A DNA stretch of 64,000 nt. It comes from Piezodorus guildinii (taxonomy: Eukaryota; Arthropoda; Insecta; Hemiptera; Pentatomidae). Position numbers and translations under genes: made by a program. How positions within the stretch are numbered: the first letter of the stretch is position 1; every line of letters begins with the position of its first letter. Below the pieces are notes generated by a model, which was given only the letters and a program-made list of their open reading frames with translations, was not told the origin of the DNA and ran no database searches. The stretch lies in contig JAJSOM010000006.1 in assembly GCA_023052935.1 (NCBI GenBank), forward strand, positions 124,001 through 188,000, in the 5' to 3' direction. Of this stretch, positions 54,251 through 64,000 are shown piece by piece.

Positions 54251-55165
54251 ATGGCAGTGTGCTCGATCTGCAGCGGAAATGTATCGAGGGAGGAAAAGAC
54301 CGCGCTCGCGTGTTTCTCTTGTAAAATTATTTGCCATATAAAATGTACTAATGTACAGGAGTCAGACCTGGCACAAGCGAGAAAAAAATGGCTATGTGGC
54401 AGTTGCGAGATGTCGGGAAAATCCCAAGTGACGAAAATTTCCACAGCTTCTGCCAGTAAAAATATGGAGGATAACATCACAACTATATTAGTCGCGTTGG
54501 GAAAATTAAATGACGACATGAAGGAAATAAAGGAAAATATGAACAAACAGGCTGATATTAGTTTTGAAATTCACGGAAGATTAAAGGTAATGGAAGATCG
54601 AGCAAAGAAGCAAGACGAACTAATTGAAAAGCTGTTAAATGAAAATATTAGTTTAAAGAACCAAATAAAAACAATGGAGGTTCGGCTTAATCAGGCTGAG
54701 CAAGCTCATCTCTCTCACTCCATTGAAATCAGAGGGATCCCGATAAAATCCGGGGAATCCCCTGAGGGAGTTGTTTGCGCTATCGGAGCCGCTCTGGGCG
54801 TACGAATCTCGCCCGAGGACCTGGATAAGGTGGAGAGGAAAAGGACAAGAGGAGAGGATCCCCGACCACCGTCGATTGTCGCGCGCTTCGTTCGCCAGAC
54901 AGTTCGGGATGAGGTGATTCGCCTTCGAAAAGTTAAAAGGGACTTCACCACTAGGCACCTCGGCTGGGACAGCGACGACCGGATTTACATCGCGGAGGAG
55001 ATGTCCACAACGAATCGCCATCTATACTGGTTGGCGAGGCAGAAGAAGGCCGCTGCCAAGATAAAGTATGTGTGGTTCTCAGGGGGCAAAGTTCGTTATC
55101 GTCGAGATGATGGCCAGCCAGCAATAGTCGTTAACAAATCAGACGATTTAGAAATATTCCTATGA
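54251..55165 (+). CDS. CR1-like ORF1: PHD finger plus coiled coil plus basic C-terminal domain, 304 codons
   Basis: An intact frame. Residues 4-55 form a C4HC3 PHD-type zinc finger (CSICSGN at the start, CFSCKIICHIKC, then WLCGSC). Residues 65-155 form a long coiled coil (KLNDDMKEIKENMNKQ and following heptads). Residues 160-300 contain SIEIRGIP, then a basic region with KRTRGEDPRPP and WDSDDRIYIAEEM, resembling the baculovirus FP-protein-like fold found in ORF1 of many insect LINEs. The probable role is RNA binding and possibly chromatin reading by the PHD finger. It has much higher GC than its surroundings. The ATG at 54251 is the first that keeps the whole PHD finger. Confidence 0.85.
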   Translation: MAVCSICSGNVSREEKTALACFSCKIICHIKCTNVQESDLAQARKKWLCGSCEMSGKSQVTKISTASASKNMEDNITTILVALGKLNDDMKEIKENMNKQADISFEIHGRLKVMEDRAKKQDELIEKLLNENISLKNQIKTMEVRLNQAEQAHLSHSIEIRGIPIKSGESPEGVVCAIGAALGVRISPEDLDKVERKRTRGEDPRPPSIVARFVRQTVRDEVIRLRKVKRDFTTRHLGWDSDDRIYIAEEMSTTNRHLYWLARQKKAAAKIKYVWFSGGKVRYRRDDGQPAIVVNKSDDLEIFL

Positions 55166-55588
55166 AATGAAGTAATCGTTCCCTTTTATGCACTCTTTTT
55201 TTTTCTTTTTTATTTAAAAATATTGCATATTGCTTAGATGTATTTTTTTTCTCTCATATTTTAACAAGGAAGTTTATTTTATTTATTTATCTCATTTATA
55301 TGTTAACAGCTATAAGTTATACGTTAGTTAGTTATAACTTAAGTTTATCTTATTTATTTATTTTGGGAAGTTTATTTCATTTATTTATTTATTTAGGAAG
55401 TTTATTTATTTATTTTCTTTTATTTCTAATAGTAAATATTTTATTTCTTTATAAATATATTTTTATTGTTTTATGTAATACTACTAGGTATCTCCAAGAA
55501 AGCATTCTACCGCTTATTTCATATTATTATTACTATTGTTCCTTTGCTTCCCACATCTTCAATAATGCAAACCCTATTTTTCCTTTAA
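55166..55588 (+). other. A/T-rich inter-ORF spacer of the CR1-like element
   Basis: 423 bases of TTTATTTATTT-like DNA between the ORF1 stop and the ORF2 ATG. An unrelated insertion is not evident, so it is probably part of the element. It would require internal initiation or reinitiation for ORF2. Confidence 0.55.
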
Positions 55589-58395
55589 ATGTCTAATATC
55601 CTTCTATCATGTCACGTTAACTCTCAATCCCTTCAGGCGCACTTTGACGAATTTCTCGACTATTTCCTTCATAATTTCTATCACATTATTGCCGTATCTG
55701 AAACCTGGTTGAAACCTTTTATCCCAACCTCCTCTGTATCCATTCCCAACTATACTCTCGTCCGTCATGATCGGGAAGACAGAACTGGTGGAGGCGTCTG
55801 TGTTTTCGTTCATGATAGTTTGAGGGTAAAAACCCTTCTAAAATCCCCATCTCCGGGCACTCCTCATATCGAATACCTTTTCCTGGAAATTTTTCAAGAT
55901 TCCTTCACTCTCCTATATATCGTTATTTATCGTCCTCCACAAATCCGATTTGATACCACCTTCGAATCCTCCCTGTTTACCTACATACCAATGTATAATC
56001 ATGTAATAATAACCGGGGACCTCAATACCAATCTCCTATCTGATTCTCCCGATAAATCATACCTAACAAATCTCCTTTATTCCTTAGACCTATTTATTGT
56101 TCCTTTTCAACCCACCCATCATACACGATTCTCCAGCACATGGCTGGACCTTTTCATTATTGATTCTTCCCATAAATTGGCCTCTTCATCACAGTTTCCT
56201 CTCCCTTTTCTTTCACACCACGACCTTATAAATATCTCCTATAACATTCCAACTCCGCAAATAATCCCCAAGACAGCCACCTGGCGTGATCTTGATTCCT
56301 TAACTCCAGAAAAGATAAACCCATACCTTGATCCGTTATACCAATCCTTGGAACCTATCTACTCTTCCTCATCCATCGACGAAATGGTAGAATGTCTATC
56401 TTCCAATCTCTCTATTTTCCTTGACAACCATGCTCCACTCAAAACATCCACCTTTAAGCGTCTTCCCGCACCATGGATTAATCAAGAGATAAGAGAATTG
56501 ATGAGAGAGAGAGATGCAGCCAGAAGAAGATTCAAACGCACTAGAAGAACCAATGATTTTTCTACCTTCAAATCCCTTCGAAACCTCACCCAATCTTCCT
56601 TACGCCGTGCTAAAGCTAAATATTTCCACGATTCTCTTTCACAAGCTCCTGATTCCAAATCTAAATGGAAAATCCTCAAAAAATTATCCGTCATCAATTC
56701 AAAATCCAGCTCCATCTACCCTGTAACTCCTGACGAACTGAACAAGCATTTCGCTGATCCCATCATTATCCTCACCCACCACAATCCTGCATCCCTCAAC
56801 GCATCTTTGACCCTGAAAACTTTTATTTCCAAAACATTTCACCCGATGATCTACTATCCTCTATTCTTAAATCCAGAACCAACGATTACGGCCCTGACCA
56901 AATTCCTGTCAAAATTATAAAATTGTGCCTCCCAGCCATCTTTCCAGCTCTCTTACATATTTATAACTTTTCCCTCCAACGATCCATTTTCCCTATTGCC
57001 TGGAAGAAAGTTATAGTACGTCCTTTAAACAAAGTTCCTATCCCTTCCTCAGCATCGGACTTCAGACCCATATCGATCCTATCCAACCTTTCTAAACCTC
57101 TCGAAAGAATAGTTCACTCCCAATTTAATAATTTTCTTGAACAAAAATCCCTAATTGTTCCCTTCCAGTCTGGCTTTAGATCCCAATATTCCACACAATC
57201 TGCTCTGTTGAAAATAACCCAAGACCTTCAATCCTCTATAGACAAACAGAAAATATCAATCCTTGTCCTCTTCGATTTTTCAAAAGCTTTCGATATGGTG
57301 AACCATGAAATCCTTCTTTCCAAAATCAGAAACCTTCCAGTATCCGAAAATGTAATAAACTGGTTTATTTCCTTCTTATCTTATCGATCCCAATATGTGA
57401 TAATCCCAAATAAACCTCCTTCCTCGCCTATTCCGTTAACTCATGGAGTTCCTCAGGGGTCAGCACTCTTACCTATCCTGTTCTCCATCTATGTCAATGA
57501 TCTCCCTAATTCCATACATAACTCTAAATATCACCTGTATGCTGATGACCTCCAAATTTACCTTTCCTTCCATCCCTCTGAAATGCCTGAGATGGTCCAA
57601 AAATTACAAGAAGACATTGACAGCATCAATTTATGGGCCATCAATAATGGTCTAAAGCTTAATGTTGACAAAACCAAAGCCATCCTCATTGGTTCCAAAC
57701 ATCTCCTCAACTCCCTAACCTGTCACCCACTACTCTACCTCAACCATAGACCCATCATCTTCCACACATCTGTTAAAAACCTAGGTATATTCCTTGACCA
57801 AAACCTATCCTGGAATAATCATATCTCTCAAATTTCCAGAAAATCCATAGCCATTCTCAAACAGTTCCTCAGATTCCGTGATCAAATACCTCTTAAAACC
57901 CGCCAGCTTCTAGTTTCCTCTCTTATCTTCCCCCACTTCGATTATGGCTGCCTGGTGTTTGGCGGACTGTCAGAGACGCTTGAGATGAGGCTGAAGAGAC
58001 TAATGAACTGCTTCATTAGATTCATCTTCGGAATTCCCAGGCGCTCTCAGGTCTCCACCTGGTATGCCGAGTTGAAGTGGCTTTATCCGAAATTCCGACG
58101 GCAATACTTCCTGGGAACCCATCTTTATAAATCTTTCAGAACCAAAAATCCCCTCTATATCTATAACATATTCACCCAACTCTCTTCTGTTCACTCCATC
58201 AACACAAGATCCCAGTCCCTGAACCTGTTCATTCCCTCCTACAGAACTACTTCCTTCAAGAGATCTTTCGTTATTCGTGCTACTTCATTTTGGAATTCCT
58301 TACCCATGCCTATTCGTACATCCCAATCCTTAACTTCCTTCAAGCATAAACTATTTATCCATCTCCTTGAATATCAGTCTACCGCGACTTTATAA
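55589..58395 (+). pseudogene. CR1-like ORF2, endonuclease/reverse transcriptase with a single frameshift
   Basis: Two long frames (55589-56920 and one ending 58395) form a protein of about 935 residues if a one-base shift near 56795 is corrected. Endonuclease landmarks are CHVNSQSL, AVSETWL, IITGDLNTNL and WLDLFIID. The final motif reads LSHHDLI, where many relatives have SDHD. Reverse transcriptase landmarks are FRPISILSNLSKPLERI, SGFRSQYSTQSALL, motif A LVLFDFSKAFDMVNHEIL, motif B HGVPQGSALLPILFSIYVND and the active site LYADDLQIY (about 57538). No RNase H. The one lesion implies a recently active lineage, or a sequencing error. Confidence 0.87.
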
Positions 58396-58710
58396 GTTTT
58401 GACTATTTATTTATTTTATTTTATTTTTATTATTCAATGTTTCAGTTCATTTTATTTCTCTTATCAATTATAAGGTTGCATTATTACCTTGTACATATAT
58501 ATGCGTGTGTTTAAGTGTATGTATGCATCTTTTTTATTTTATTTTTCTTTATTCATAATATGCAGTACAATTTGTTGTATGATGTATATTTTGTAGACGT
58601 AATAGCCAGAAGATTAATACTTTAATGTACATTTATATTATTCTTAGGGGACTAGCTGTCCCAGAATAAAAATTATTTTTTTCATTTCATTTTTTCATTT
58701 CATTATAATA

Positions 58711-59099
58711 AAATACATATTACTATACGTTTCCAGAAAAATTATAAGTACTTTTTTGAATGACTTGCTATGAGTTATGAGTTTCAAAAGAGTTATAATG
58801 ATGTATAACGGTTATGTTTAAAAGATAAAATGATGTTATTGAATAATTTGGATGTGACTACTTGGTATTGGTATGTAATTGTATTATATTTAGTAAATAA
58901 AATTGATATCTGACATGAAATAATAATCTTTTATTTATCATAAACAAATTAGTTCATTGCTATTCGCCTCTATGTGTTTCATGCCTTTTTATATTTCATT
59001 CAAATTGACTTGTTGTATTACTTGTTATACTATTCAAAATTCCAATAAATAAATATTTAAAAAAAAATATCAAAAAAAGTTTTGATTTGTAATAATTAC
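58711..59099. other. AT-rich spacer, nothing recognised
   Basis: A/T-rich non-coding DNA following the CR1-like element. No frame or repeat noticed. Confidence 0.4.
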
Positions 59100-59430
59100 A
59101 AAATACTAAAATTGCAAATTGTCTCTTCAATCTTTTGAAGTTTAGATCAAACAACTTCACCCTTTTACCGCTGGATATTGTAGGTGCTATAAAACAGTCG
59201 GGGACTACAAAACCAGCCATGTCTCATCAATTCTATGAACTGGGCCGGTCAGATCAAAAGGCCCTAAGTCCGGTCGGCTCTCTGTCACAACCCTGTGATG
59301 TACGAGTGTTTCCGCAATCCCCCGTCAGAGATTTCCGATTTCTCTGTTCCATTATAGTGTTAAAAAATAATTGTTAACTGTATTTATATGTAAGAAACCT
59401 AGCATTAATAGTTACAGGCTATAAGACAAA
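59100..59430. repeat. Dispersed repeat E, copy 2
   Basis: This aligns with 1855-2160 in the same orientation, with a few short indels (for example ACGAGTG added near 59300). See copy 1 for landmarks. Confidence 0.65.
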
Positions 59431-59669
59431 TAACAAAAATAGAACCTTTTTAAAAAATCTAATATATGTTTACATGTTCTTTTTTTTTTACGCATAAAAA
59501 GGAATTTTACTATTTCGAAGGATTAGCTTGTTCGAGGGGTGATTTTCATATTTCAAGGATTGTTTTAATTATATTTTTTATTCTTATTCAAAGTTAATCG
59601 AATCCTTTGACCTACTCTGTACATTACCTATGATTGAAAGTCCATTGAAGGATGACTAGGGGCTCAAGA

Positions 59670-60170
59670 TGTGACACGTCAAGATGAAAAGACAGACTCT
59701 AAACCACTGACTGAAAGTACTATAATCTCATTTATTTAAATCATCAAAATTAAACAGGAAAAATAATCCACATGCAAAAACTGCTTTAATTTCAATCCAA
59801 AATTTTAAGACTAATAACGATAGCTCCTTGGTACGTAAAAAAAAAAACCTACATAAGGACGTACAACAACCAACAGTTGACCGCTATATACGAACACTCT
59901 ATTCTCGTTTTCACAGTAAACTTATGGACACGACAATAGACTAATTAACCACTTGTCAATAGCTGAAAGGCCAGTCAGAAGAAGGCTGAAGAGAAGCTGG
60001 ATGAGAGACCTCCACTCATAAATTAAAGCCCAGGAAGGGGTGGTGCTGGGCATTTTCCTTCCCCATGCCTACTATATCTGATCTTGTATTTGTACAGCAC
60101 ATTTGCTGACTGTCAGATAGCTTCTGACAGGTGTGAATAAAGATATATAAAAAGAAAAAAACTAAGACAA
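59670..60170 (+). mobile_element. Jockey-D 3' fragment, copy near the right end
   Basis: Collinear with 42190-42690. It has ACAGACTCTAAACCACTGAC at 59691, then the decayed coding tail (GCCAGTCAGAAGAAGGCTGA near 59970, before a stop region). The 3' UTR CCTTCCCCATGCCTACTATA is at about 60057. It ends with GTGAATAAAGATATATAAAAAG, so a 3' tail is present. There is no open frame. Confidence 0.7.
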
Positions 60171-61209
60171 ATATTGATATATTAATTAAAACCTATAGAT
60201 TTGTGTCATAAAATTACAATAGAAAATAACTGAAAACTAACTATACAGAAATCAAAAAACATTTTTTGGTCAATTAAAAATATTCGCAACTTTTTATGGA
60301 TGTTAAATATTTATTGTTAAACCTGGAAACCATATATGAAGCAGAATTATTTGATCTTAGAGAATATTATTAGATATAAAAAGCTCTCAAAATATAAATA
60401 CCTTTTTACATCAAGTGAATTTAAGAAGCTTTTCTTAATTCAAAAATAAAAAATATATTACCTTTTCTTTTCTAAAATTCTGCAACTTTTTTCAAAAAGT
60501 ATAAACTAATTTTATTACCTACAGGATTTTTCCAGAGACCAATGGTGGTGATGGAACTGACTATAATACAGTTTATCAATCTATTAAGGTATATTATCTT
60601 ATTAAGCTACCACTACAATGTTATTAATATCCCATTTTTTTTTTTTGTTTTTTTAACATAGAAAATAGAATCAGAAAGTATTTTAAAAAAAAGTGCTACC
60701 GCTGGCTAGTTTTTCCTAAAGACTTTATATTTAATGCCATTCTTGCGTCTTTTCTCTATTAAATGTTTAGGTTATTGCGCTAATAAAGTTACTTGAAATA
60801 TAAGATTTATATGAGAGAAGTTAGTTAAGGGTGCGGTCAAAAGAACACACAATTAAGACAAACTTAATAAACTGTAGCCGAAGTAAGATTTGTGCTCTAT
60901 TAAGGAGATTATTATAGTGAACGGAACTCCTTCCAGCTGCCACAGTCGTGCTTCCTTGTTAACATTGAATAGACAAAGGAATGAAAAAATAAAATAAAAT
61001 ACCAGCAGTAGAAAAGTGAATTTTGTTGTGATTTGTCCTATCTCTCGTGCCATTAGGACTCTTCAGTATGCAAATGGGTATATTTAAAAAACTGCTAGTA
61101 TTGATTAATTCTATGTAACAGTATATACTATAATTTTATATCTTAAAACACACAAAGGCTTGTACAAAAAAATAGTTTATTCTCTATTTATTACGGATTT
61201 ATGTTGGAT
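60171..61209. other. AT-rich spacer with one exon-like segment
   Basis: Mostly A/T-rich and non-coding. The only item of note is the exon-like segment at 60525-60588. The open frame at 60853-61053 on the minus strand is hydrophobic but has no recognisable family and no clear context. Confidence 0.4.
60525..60588 (+). other. Exon-like segment (64 bases)
   Basis: A pyrimidine-rich acceptor (TTTATTACCTACAG) and a possible donor (AAG/GTATAT) frame 64 bases. One frame is open with a hydrophilic content (IFPETNGGDGTDYNTVYQSI). Its size resembles the mini-exons of the ankyrin gene but its entry phase differs (one base completes a codon). It may belong to an unseen gene or be chance. Confidence 0.25.
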
Positions 61210-61320
61210 ATTGGTTTCGGTCGATGAATAAAACAATTAGGTAGTTTCAACTACTTATTTTATGCCACTGTTTCGACCCATATTGTGGGTCATCATCAGG
61301 GCTAAAAAGATAAAAATATG
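61210..61320 (-). mobile_element. Penelope-like terminal fragment with hammerhead-like core
   Basis: On the minus strand 61270-61299 reads CTGATGA, then a perfect short stem TGACCC/GGGTC(G) with the loop ACAATAT, then GAAAC. This is the conserved core of a hammerhead ribozyme as found in Penelope-like elements. The flanks are A/T-rich and no protein-coding part is present. The partner stems I and III are not clearly formed, so catalytic ability is unproven. Confidence 0.5.
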
Positions 61321-61451
61321 CAAAAGATGAAAGATTATTAAATATGCATATATAACATAAATATTCATTAATAGCTTACATTCATGAAAAATTAGAATTT
61401 TTTTAAGCCAAAACATCATGTTGTGTATAGCTAAGCTATATCATGGAAGAT

Positions 61452-61488
61452 AATCTCTCTCTCTCTCTCTCACTCTCACTCTCTCTCA
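61452..61488. repeat. (CT)n microsatellite
   Basis: An imperfect CT tract (CTCTCT with CACTCT interruptions) next to the tRNA-like segment; probably its tail on the minus strand. Confidence 0.9.
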
Positions 61489-61580
61489 TAACGATTAATG
61501 TTCTACCTGAGCCGCGATTCGAACCTGGATCCTAGGGAATAGAAGACTATTGCTGTATCCACTTCCTCATAACCGATTTT
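61489..61580 (-). mobile_element. tRNA-like SINE head or tRNA pseudogene
   Basis: The minus strand contains a B-box-like GGTTCGAATC (61516-61525) preceded by an A-box-like TTATGAGGAAGTGGATACAGC. The spacing is about right for a tRNA-derived RNA polymerase III promoter, and a (GA)n tract follows. The acceptor stem does not pair convincingly, so it is not called as a functional tRNA. It differs from the SINE at 37537. Confidence 0.45.
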
Positions 61581-62191
61581 ACAGTAATGGTAATAGGTCT
61601 CAATGTTGCTTTAAAATATTAAGCCGAATATCTCTGTTTGTAGCGCTTCAATAACTTAAATAAAATAAAATGTTTGTAAAATTTACGTCTTTGACTTAAG
61701 GTGTAAAGACATATAAGAAAAAAAATGTCTCATTCACTGATATCCACAATCATTGTAAATGTTTTAATAAACACCATGCACTGGTTCGTACACTCTACCA
61801 TCTATATTAAAGCCAAAAGGTAAAGGAAATATACATAAATAAAATTACATACAATTTATTTAACCGTTAAAAATTTAAATACAATTAAAAAATTTACCGA
61901 ATGGTGATGATTTTTCATATAAGGTCATAAAATAGTTAAAAAGTTAAATTATATTGTAATACAAAAACTTCAGTTCCAAATACTATAGAATATGCAATAT
62001 AAAATTTACTTATAAGGACAATAATCTAATATATCAAATTTACGTAAGTATAAATCAATTTACAGTACAATTTTTTTTCTTCTCTCGAGAAAGTTTATGA
62101 AAATTGTAAATATAACATTTCACCGAAAAACATGCCTTACTAAACATAGTTAATATCCAAGTGATTTACAAACACCCTTGAAGATGCCCCT
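61581..62191. other. 3' flank of the minus-strand ankyrin exon
   Basis: A/T-rich DNA. It would contain the 3' UTR of the minus-strand gene. No other gene recognised. Confidence 0.4.
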
Positions 62192-62602
62192 TCACAAGCC
62201 CCTCTGAGGCCCGCAGTCGCCAATATCCTCGCCCTGGAAGTAGCCGCCAGCTCCGGCCGCTATGAGGAGGACCACTGCGTCGTAGTTACCCGCTAGCCTC
62301 GCCGCTACCAGCGGGGTCTCTCCCGCCGAGTCCTCTGCGTCCACGAAGGCGCCGTGGCAGAGCAGGAGCTCCAAGATGTGGGTGTGCCCCCGGGCCGCTG
62401 CCTCGTGGAGCGGGGTCCTGTCGCCCGGCCCCCGCACGTTGGGGTCCCCGCCTCTCCCGAGCAGGACCTCCACCACATCTCTATGCTTCTCCCTGACCGC
62501 TGTGAGGAGGAGTGGTTCCTGCCTCTTCTTCTGCAGGGTGAGCAGATAGCGGCAGCCAATGCCTTTCAGGTATCGCTTGAGGTTGAAGGAGATCCGCGGT
62601 TT
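62192..62602 (-). CDS. Ankyrin-repeat terminal exon, paralogue of 34799-35200
   Basis: A 411-base terminal exon preceded by a strong acceptor (ATCTTTCAG, minus strand, at 62611-62603), open in phase 0 to a TGA at 62192-62194. It encodes about 35 basic residues (KPRISFNLKRYLKGIGCRYL onward). Three ankyrin repeats follow (PLLLTAVREKHRDVVEVLL, TPLHEAAARGHTHILELLL, TPLVAARLAGNYDAVVLLI), and then a Gly-rich tail ending CGPQRGL. Domain order, exon length and splice phase match the terminal exon of the 33036-35200 gene, so the two are paralogues. The exon is strongly GC-rich in A/T-rich surroundings. Upstream exons would lie at higher coordinates, but none is recognisable before the LINE fragment at 62860. 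Function unknown; ankyrin repeats suggest protein binding. Confidence 0.75.
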   Translation of the reverse strand, partial: KPRISFNLKRYLKGIGCRYLLTLQKKRQEPLLLTAVREKHRDVVEVLLGRGGDPNVRGPGDRTPLHEAAARGHTHILELLLCHGAFVDAEDSAGETPLVAARLAGNYDAVVLLIAAGAGGYFQGEDIGDCGPQRGL

Positions 62603-62859
62603 CTGAAAGATTAATAAAATGTTATTAAAATTAAAAAAAAAATTAAATAAAACAAATCATAGCTTTAACCATTCAGAGGTCATATAATCCACCCAAATAT
62701 AAATAATTTCACAACTAAAAGAGGCGTAATAACAAGAGTCAATAATACAATTGTAAAAATCTTTTCAATTTGAGTAAAATGTATTTTACTATTAATTTTA
62801 ATAATTTATTCACTCCACTTAAAACATATTAAAACGTTAAATAGGAAGCAAACTTTTCA
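62603..62859. other. Putative intron of the minus-strand ankyrin gene
   Basis: A/T-rich DNA directly upstream (minus strand) of the ankyrin exon. No mini-exon with good splice sites was found. Confidence 0.35.
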
Positions 62860-63893
62860 ATGGGGTACAAGGTTCAGGTTGAGGGTAGCATAACATTCGT
62901 CAAAATGTTAGACTGTATATCCAATATGGCTCTGCGGATTTGCACAGGAGCTTTCAGAACTTTTCTAGTAGAAGGTATTTATATTGAGTCCGGAAAACAC
63001 TAATTAAAAATCCACAGAGTATACTGAATCTTAAAATATGTCTCTGAATCAAAGTCCCCCATCACCCAATGATTTCACGTTTGTTTGCCAAAGATATAGA
63101 AAACCGAGGTCTTAAAAATATACAAAGCTGTACAGTCAAACTAGCATTTCACGCATCGTTAATTAATATAAATACAAAATTAAACATAGTAAGACACGTT
63201 CCAGAAATGATAATACCTCAATTGAAGGAATGTAGATCTATCTTAGATCCAAAAATTGACACATTCTGAAGGACACCAATTGGAAGTACAGAAATCGTTC
63301 TTAGAACTATATAACACTTTCAGTGAGATATAAACTGATCCCTCCAAAATGAAAAACAGTATAGGCCGCGATTTGATAACAAACCAACACAAACCTCTTT
63401 TCAATTTACCAAAGGAATGCTTCATCATGTTCATGAATCCATATATTAAAAAACAAAAAAAGTCGTTTCTACAGACTCTAAAAGCGTTCTAGAAGCCATA
63501 TTCATGCCCCATTAACTTACAAATACAGCAAATATCAGACACTGAGGGTTCCACTGAGGAATATCAGGAAATAAACAAGCCGATAGAGCCGCCAACTTAT
63601 CTAGACGATAAGACATACCAGTAACGATAACAGTGCTAACAGAAGACTGGATAAACCAACTAAAGTTATTTATCTTTAAGAAGTTGGAGAAAGACTGTAA
63701 TAGAAGTCGATCCAACTTGTTTGTTATCAACCAACATTGCAAAAGGTCCACCAGTAAAAATAAATCTAAAAGAGAAGAAGGAACCATATTATGTCAACTT
63801 GGAATAGGACACTATCAATTCACCCATGCCTTATCCTTAGAGATTAGGAGGCTACAACTTGTGAATATCGTAACACCACTTTACAAAAAATAG
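62860..63893 (+). pseudogene. I/R1-like LINE remnant with RNase H domain
   Basis: Plus-strand broken frames give, in order, NMALRICTGAFRTFLVEGIY (about 62920-62980), the post-RT block common in I, R1 and related LINE proteins, and LKYVSESKSPPSPNDFTF. STDSKSVLEAIF follows (about 63465-63500) and then GISGNKQADRAANLS (about 63560-63605); both are RNase H motifs. REEGTILCQLGIGHYQFTHA (63775-63830) comes last. The order is exactly that of an ORF2 C-terminal third. There are many stops and frame changes. It lies antisense to the ankyrin gene just upstream of its last exon. Confidence 0.7.
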
Positions 63894-64000
63894 TAGTAAT
63901 TATATTCTTTTCTTTTTTAATTTTTTTTGGAAGTTTTTCTTAATATAAACACTTAAATTATGATTCAATACAATATAAGGTTTTGTTCAAATACCAATGA
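63894..64000. other. Window edge, AT-rich
   Basis: Nothing recognised. Confidence 0.3.

Larger units (their letters stand above)
53930..58710 (+). mobile_element. CR1-like non-LTR retrotransposon, nearly intact
   Basis: A plus-strand element of about 4.8 kb with a 5' UTR (about 53930-54250), an intact ORF1 (54251-55165) and an A/T-rich spacer of 423 bases. ORF2 (55589-58395) has one frameshift, and a 3' UTR follows. The 3' end lacks poly(A) and instead has a short repeat of the TTTCATTTCATT type (about 58677-58705), as is usual in the CR1/L2 group. No target duplication was found. The 5' limit is approximate. Confidence 0.85.

Noticed and set aside
61489..61580. Functional tRNA gene
   Set aside because: A- and B-box-like sequences are present but the acceptor stem does not pair convincingly.
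62305..62614. Other long frames over the minus-strand ankyrin exon
   Set aside because: Same reason: GC-rich shadows without repeat pattern.
1..64000. CRISPR arrays, bacterial operons, prophage
   Set aside because: No regularly spaced short repeats; gene structure and element types are eukaryotic throughout.

Overview
This window looks like AT-rich, repeat-dense nuclear DNA of an arthropod. I favour an insect, perhaps a hemipteran, but the sequence alone does not fix the order. The clues are spliced genes with GT-AG introns, long A/T-rich spacers, poly(A)-tailed retrotransposons and a tRNA-derived SINE. There are no operons, no rRNA gene and no CRISPR array.

Most of the window is retrotransposon. 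I see at least eight lineages. Two are Jockey-clade families called here A and B; B has four long copies at 5385-9938, 19991-23724, 35947-40130 and about 49063-53640. A third Jockey group (D) is present as fragments, and a short Jockey tail lies at 34240-34646. There is an RTE element with an intact 1002-codon ORF (12054-15296) and a degraded second copy (from 26342). A second RTE-like element with two ORFs (27968-32177) and a CR1-like element with a PHD-finger ORF1 (about 53930-58710) follow. The rest are an R2-like remnant (43955-45140), an I/R1-like remnant with RNase H (62860-63893) and a Penelope-like element (PLE) in two halves (25080-26341 and 32190-33000).

The insertions are nested and can be ordered by target-site duplications. 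Jockey-B1 sits in Jockey-A. A SINE sits in Jockey-B3. The second RTE-like element sits in the 5' end of RTE copy 2, which itself split the PLE reverse transcriptase.

The non-transposon content is small: two paralogous GC-rich ankyrin-repeat terminal exons. The first (plus strand, 33036-35200) is preceded by four tiny phase-0, acidic, cysteine-free exons. The second (minus strand, 62192-62602) has the same length class, splice phase and domain order, but its upstream exons are not recognisable. A promoter-like segment with a splice donor at 18860-18985 could be a distant first exon, but nothing in the sequence links it to either gene.

Other signals include hammerhead-ribozyme-like CTGATGA...GAAAC cores at three places, one inside a near-perfect 265-bp palindrome. 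There are also a diverged tandem repeat around 19147-19490 and two large non-coding repeat blocks flanking the intact RTE element.
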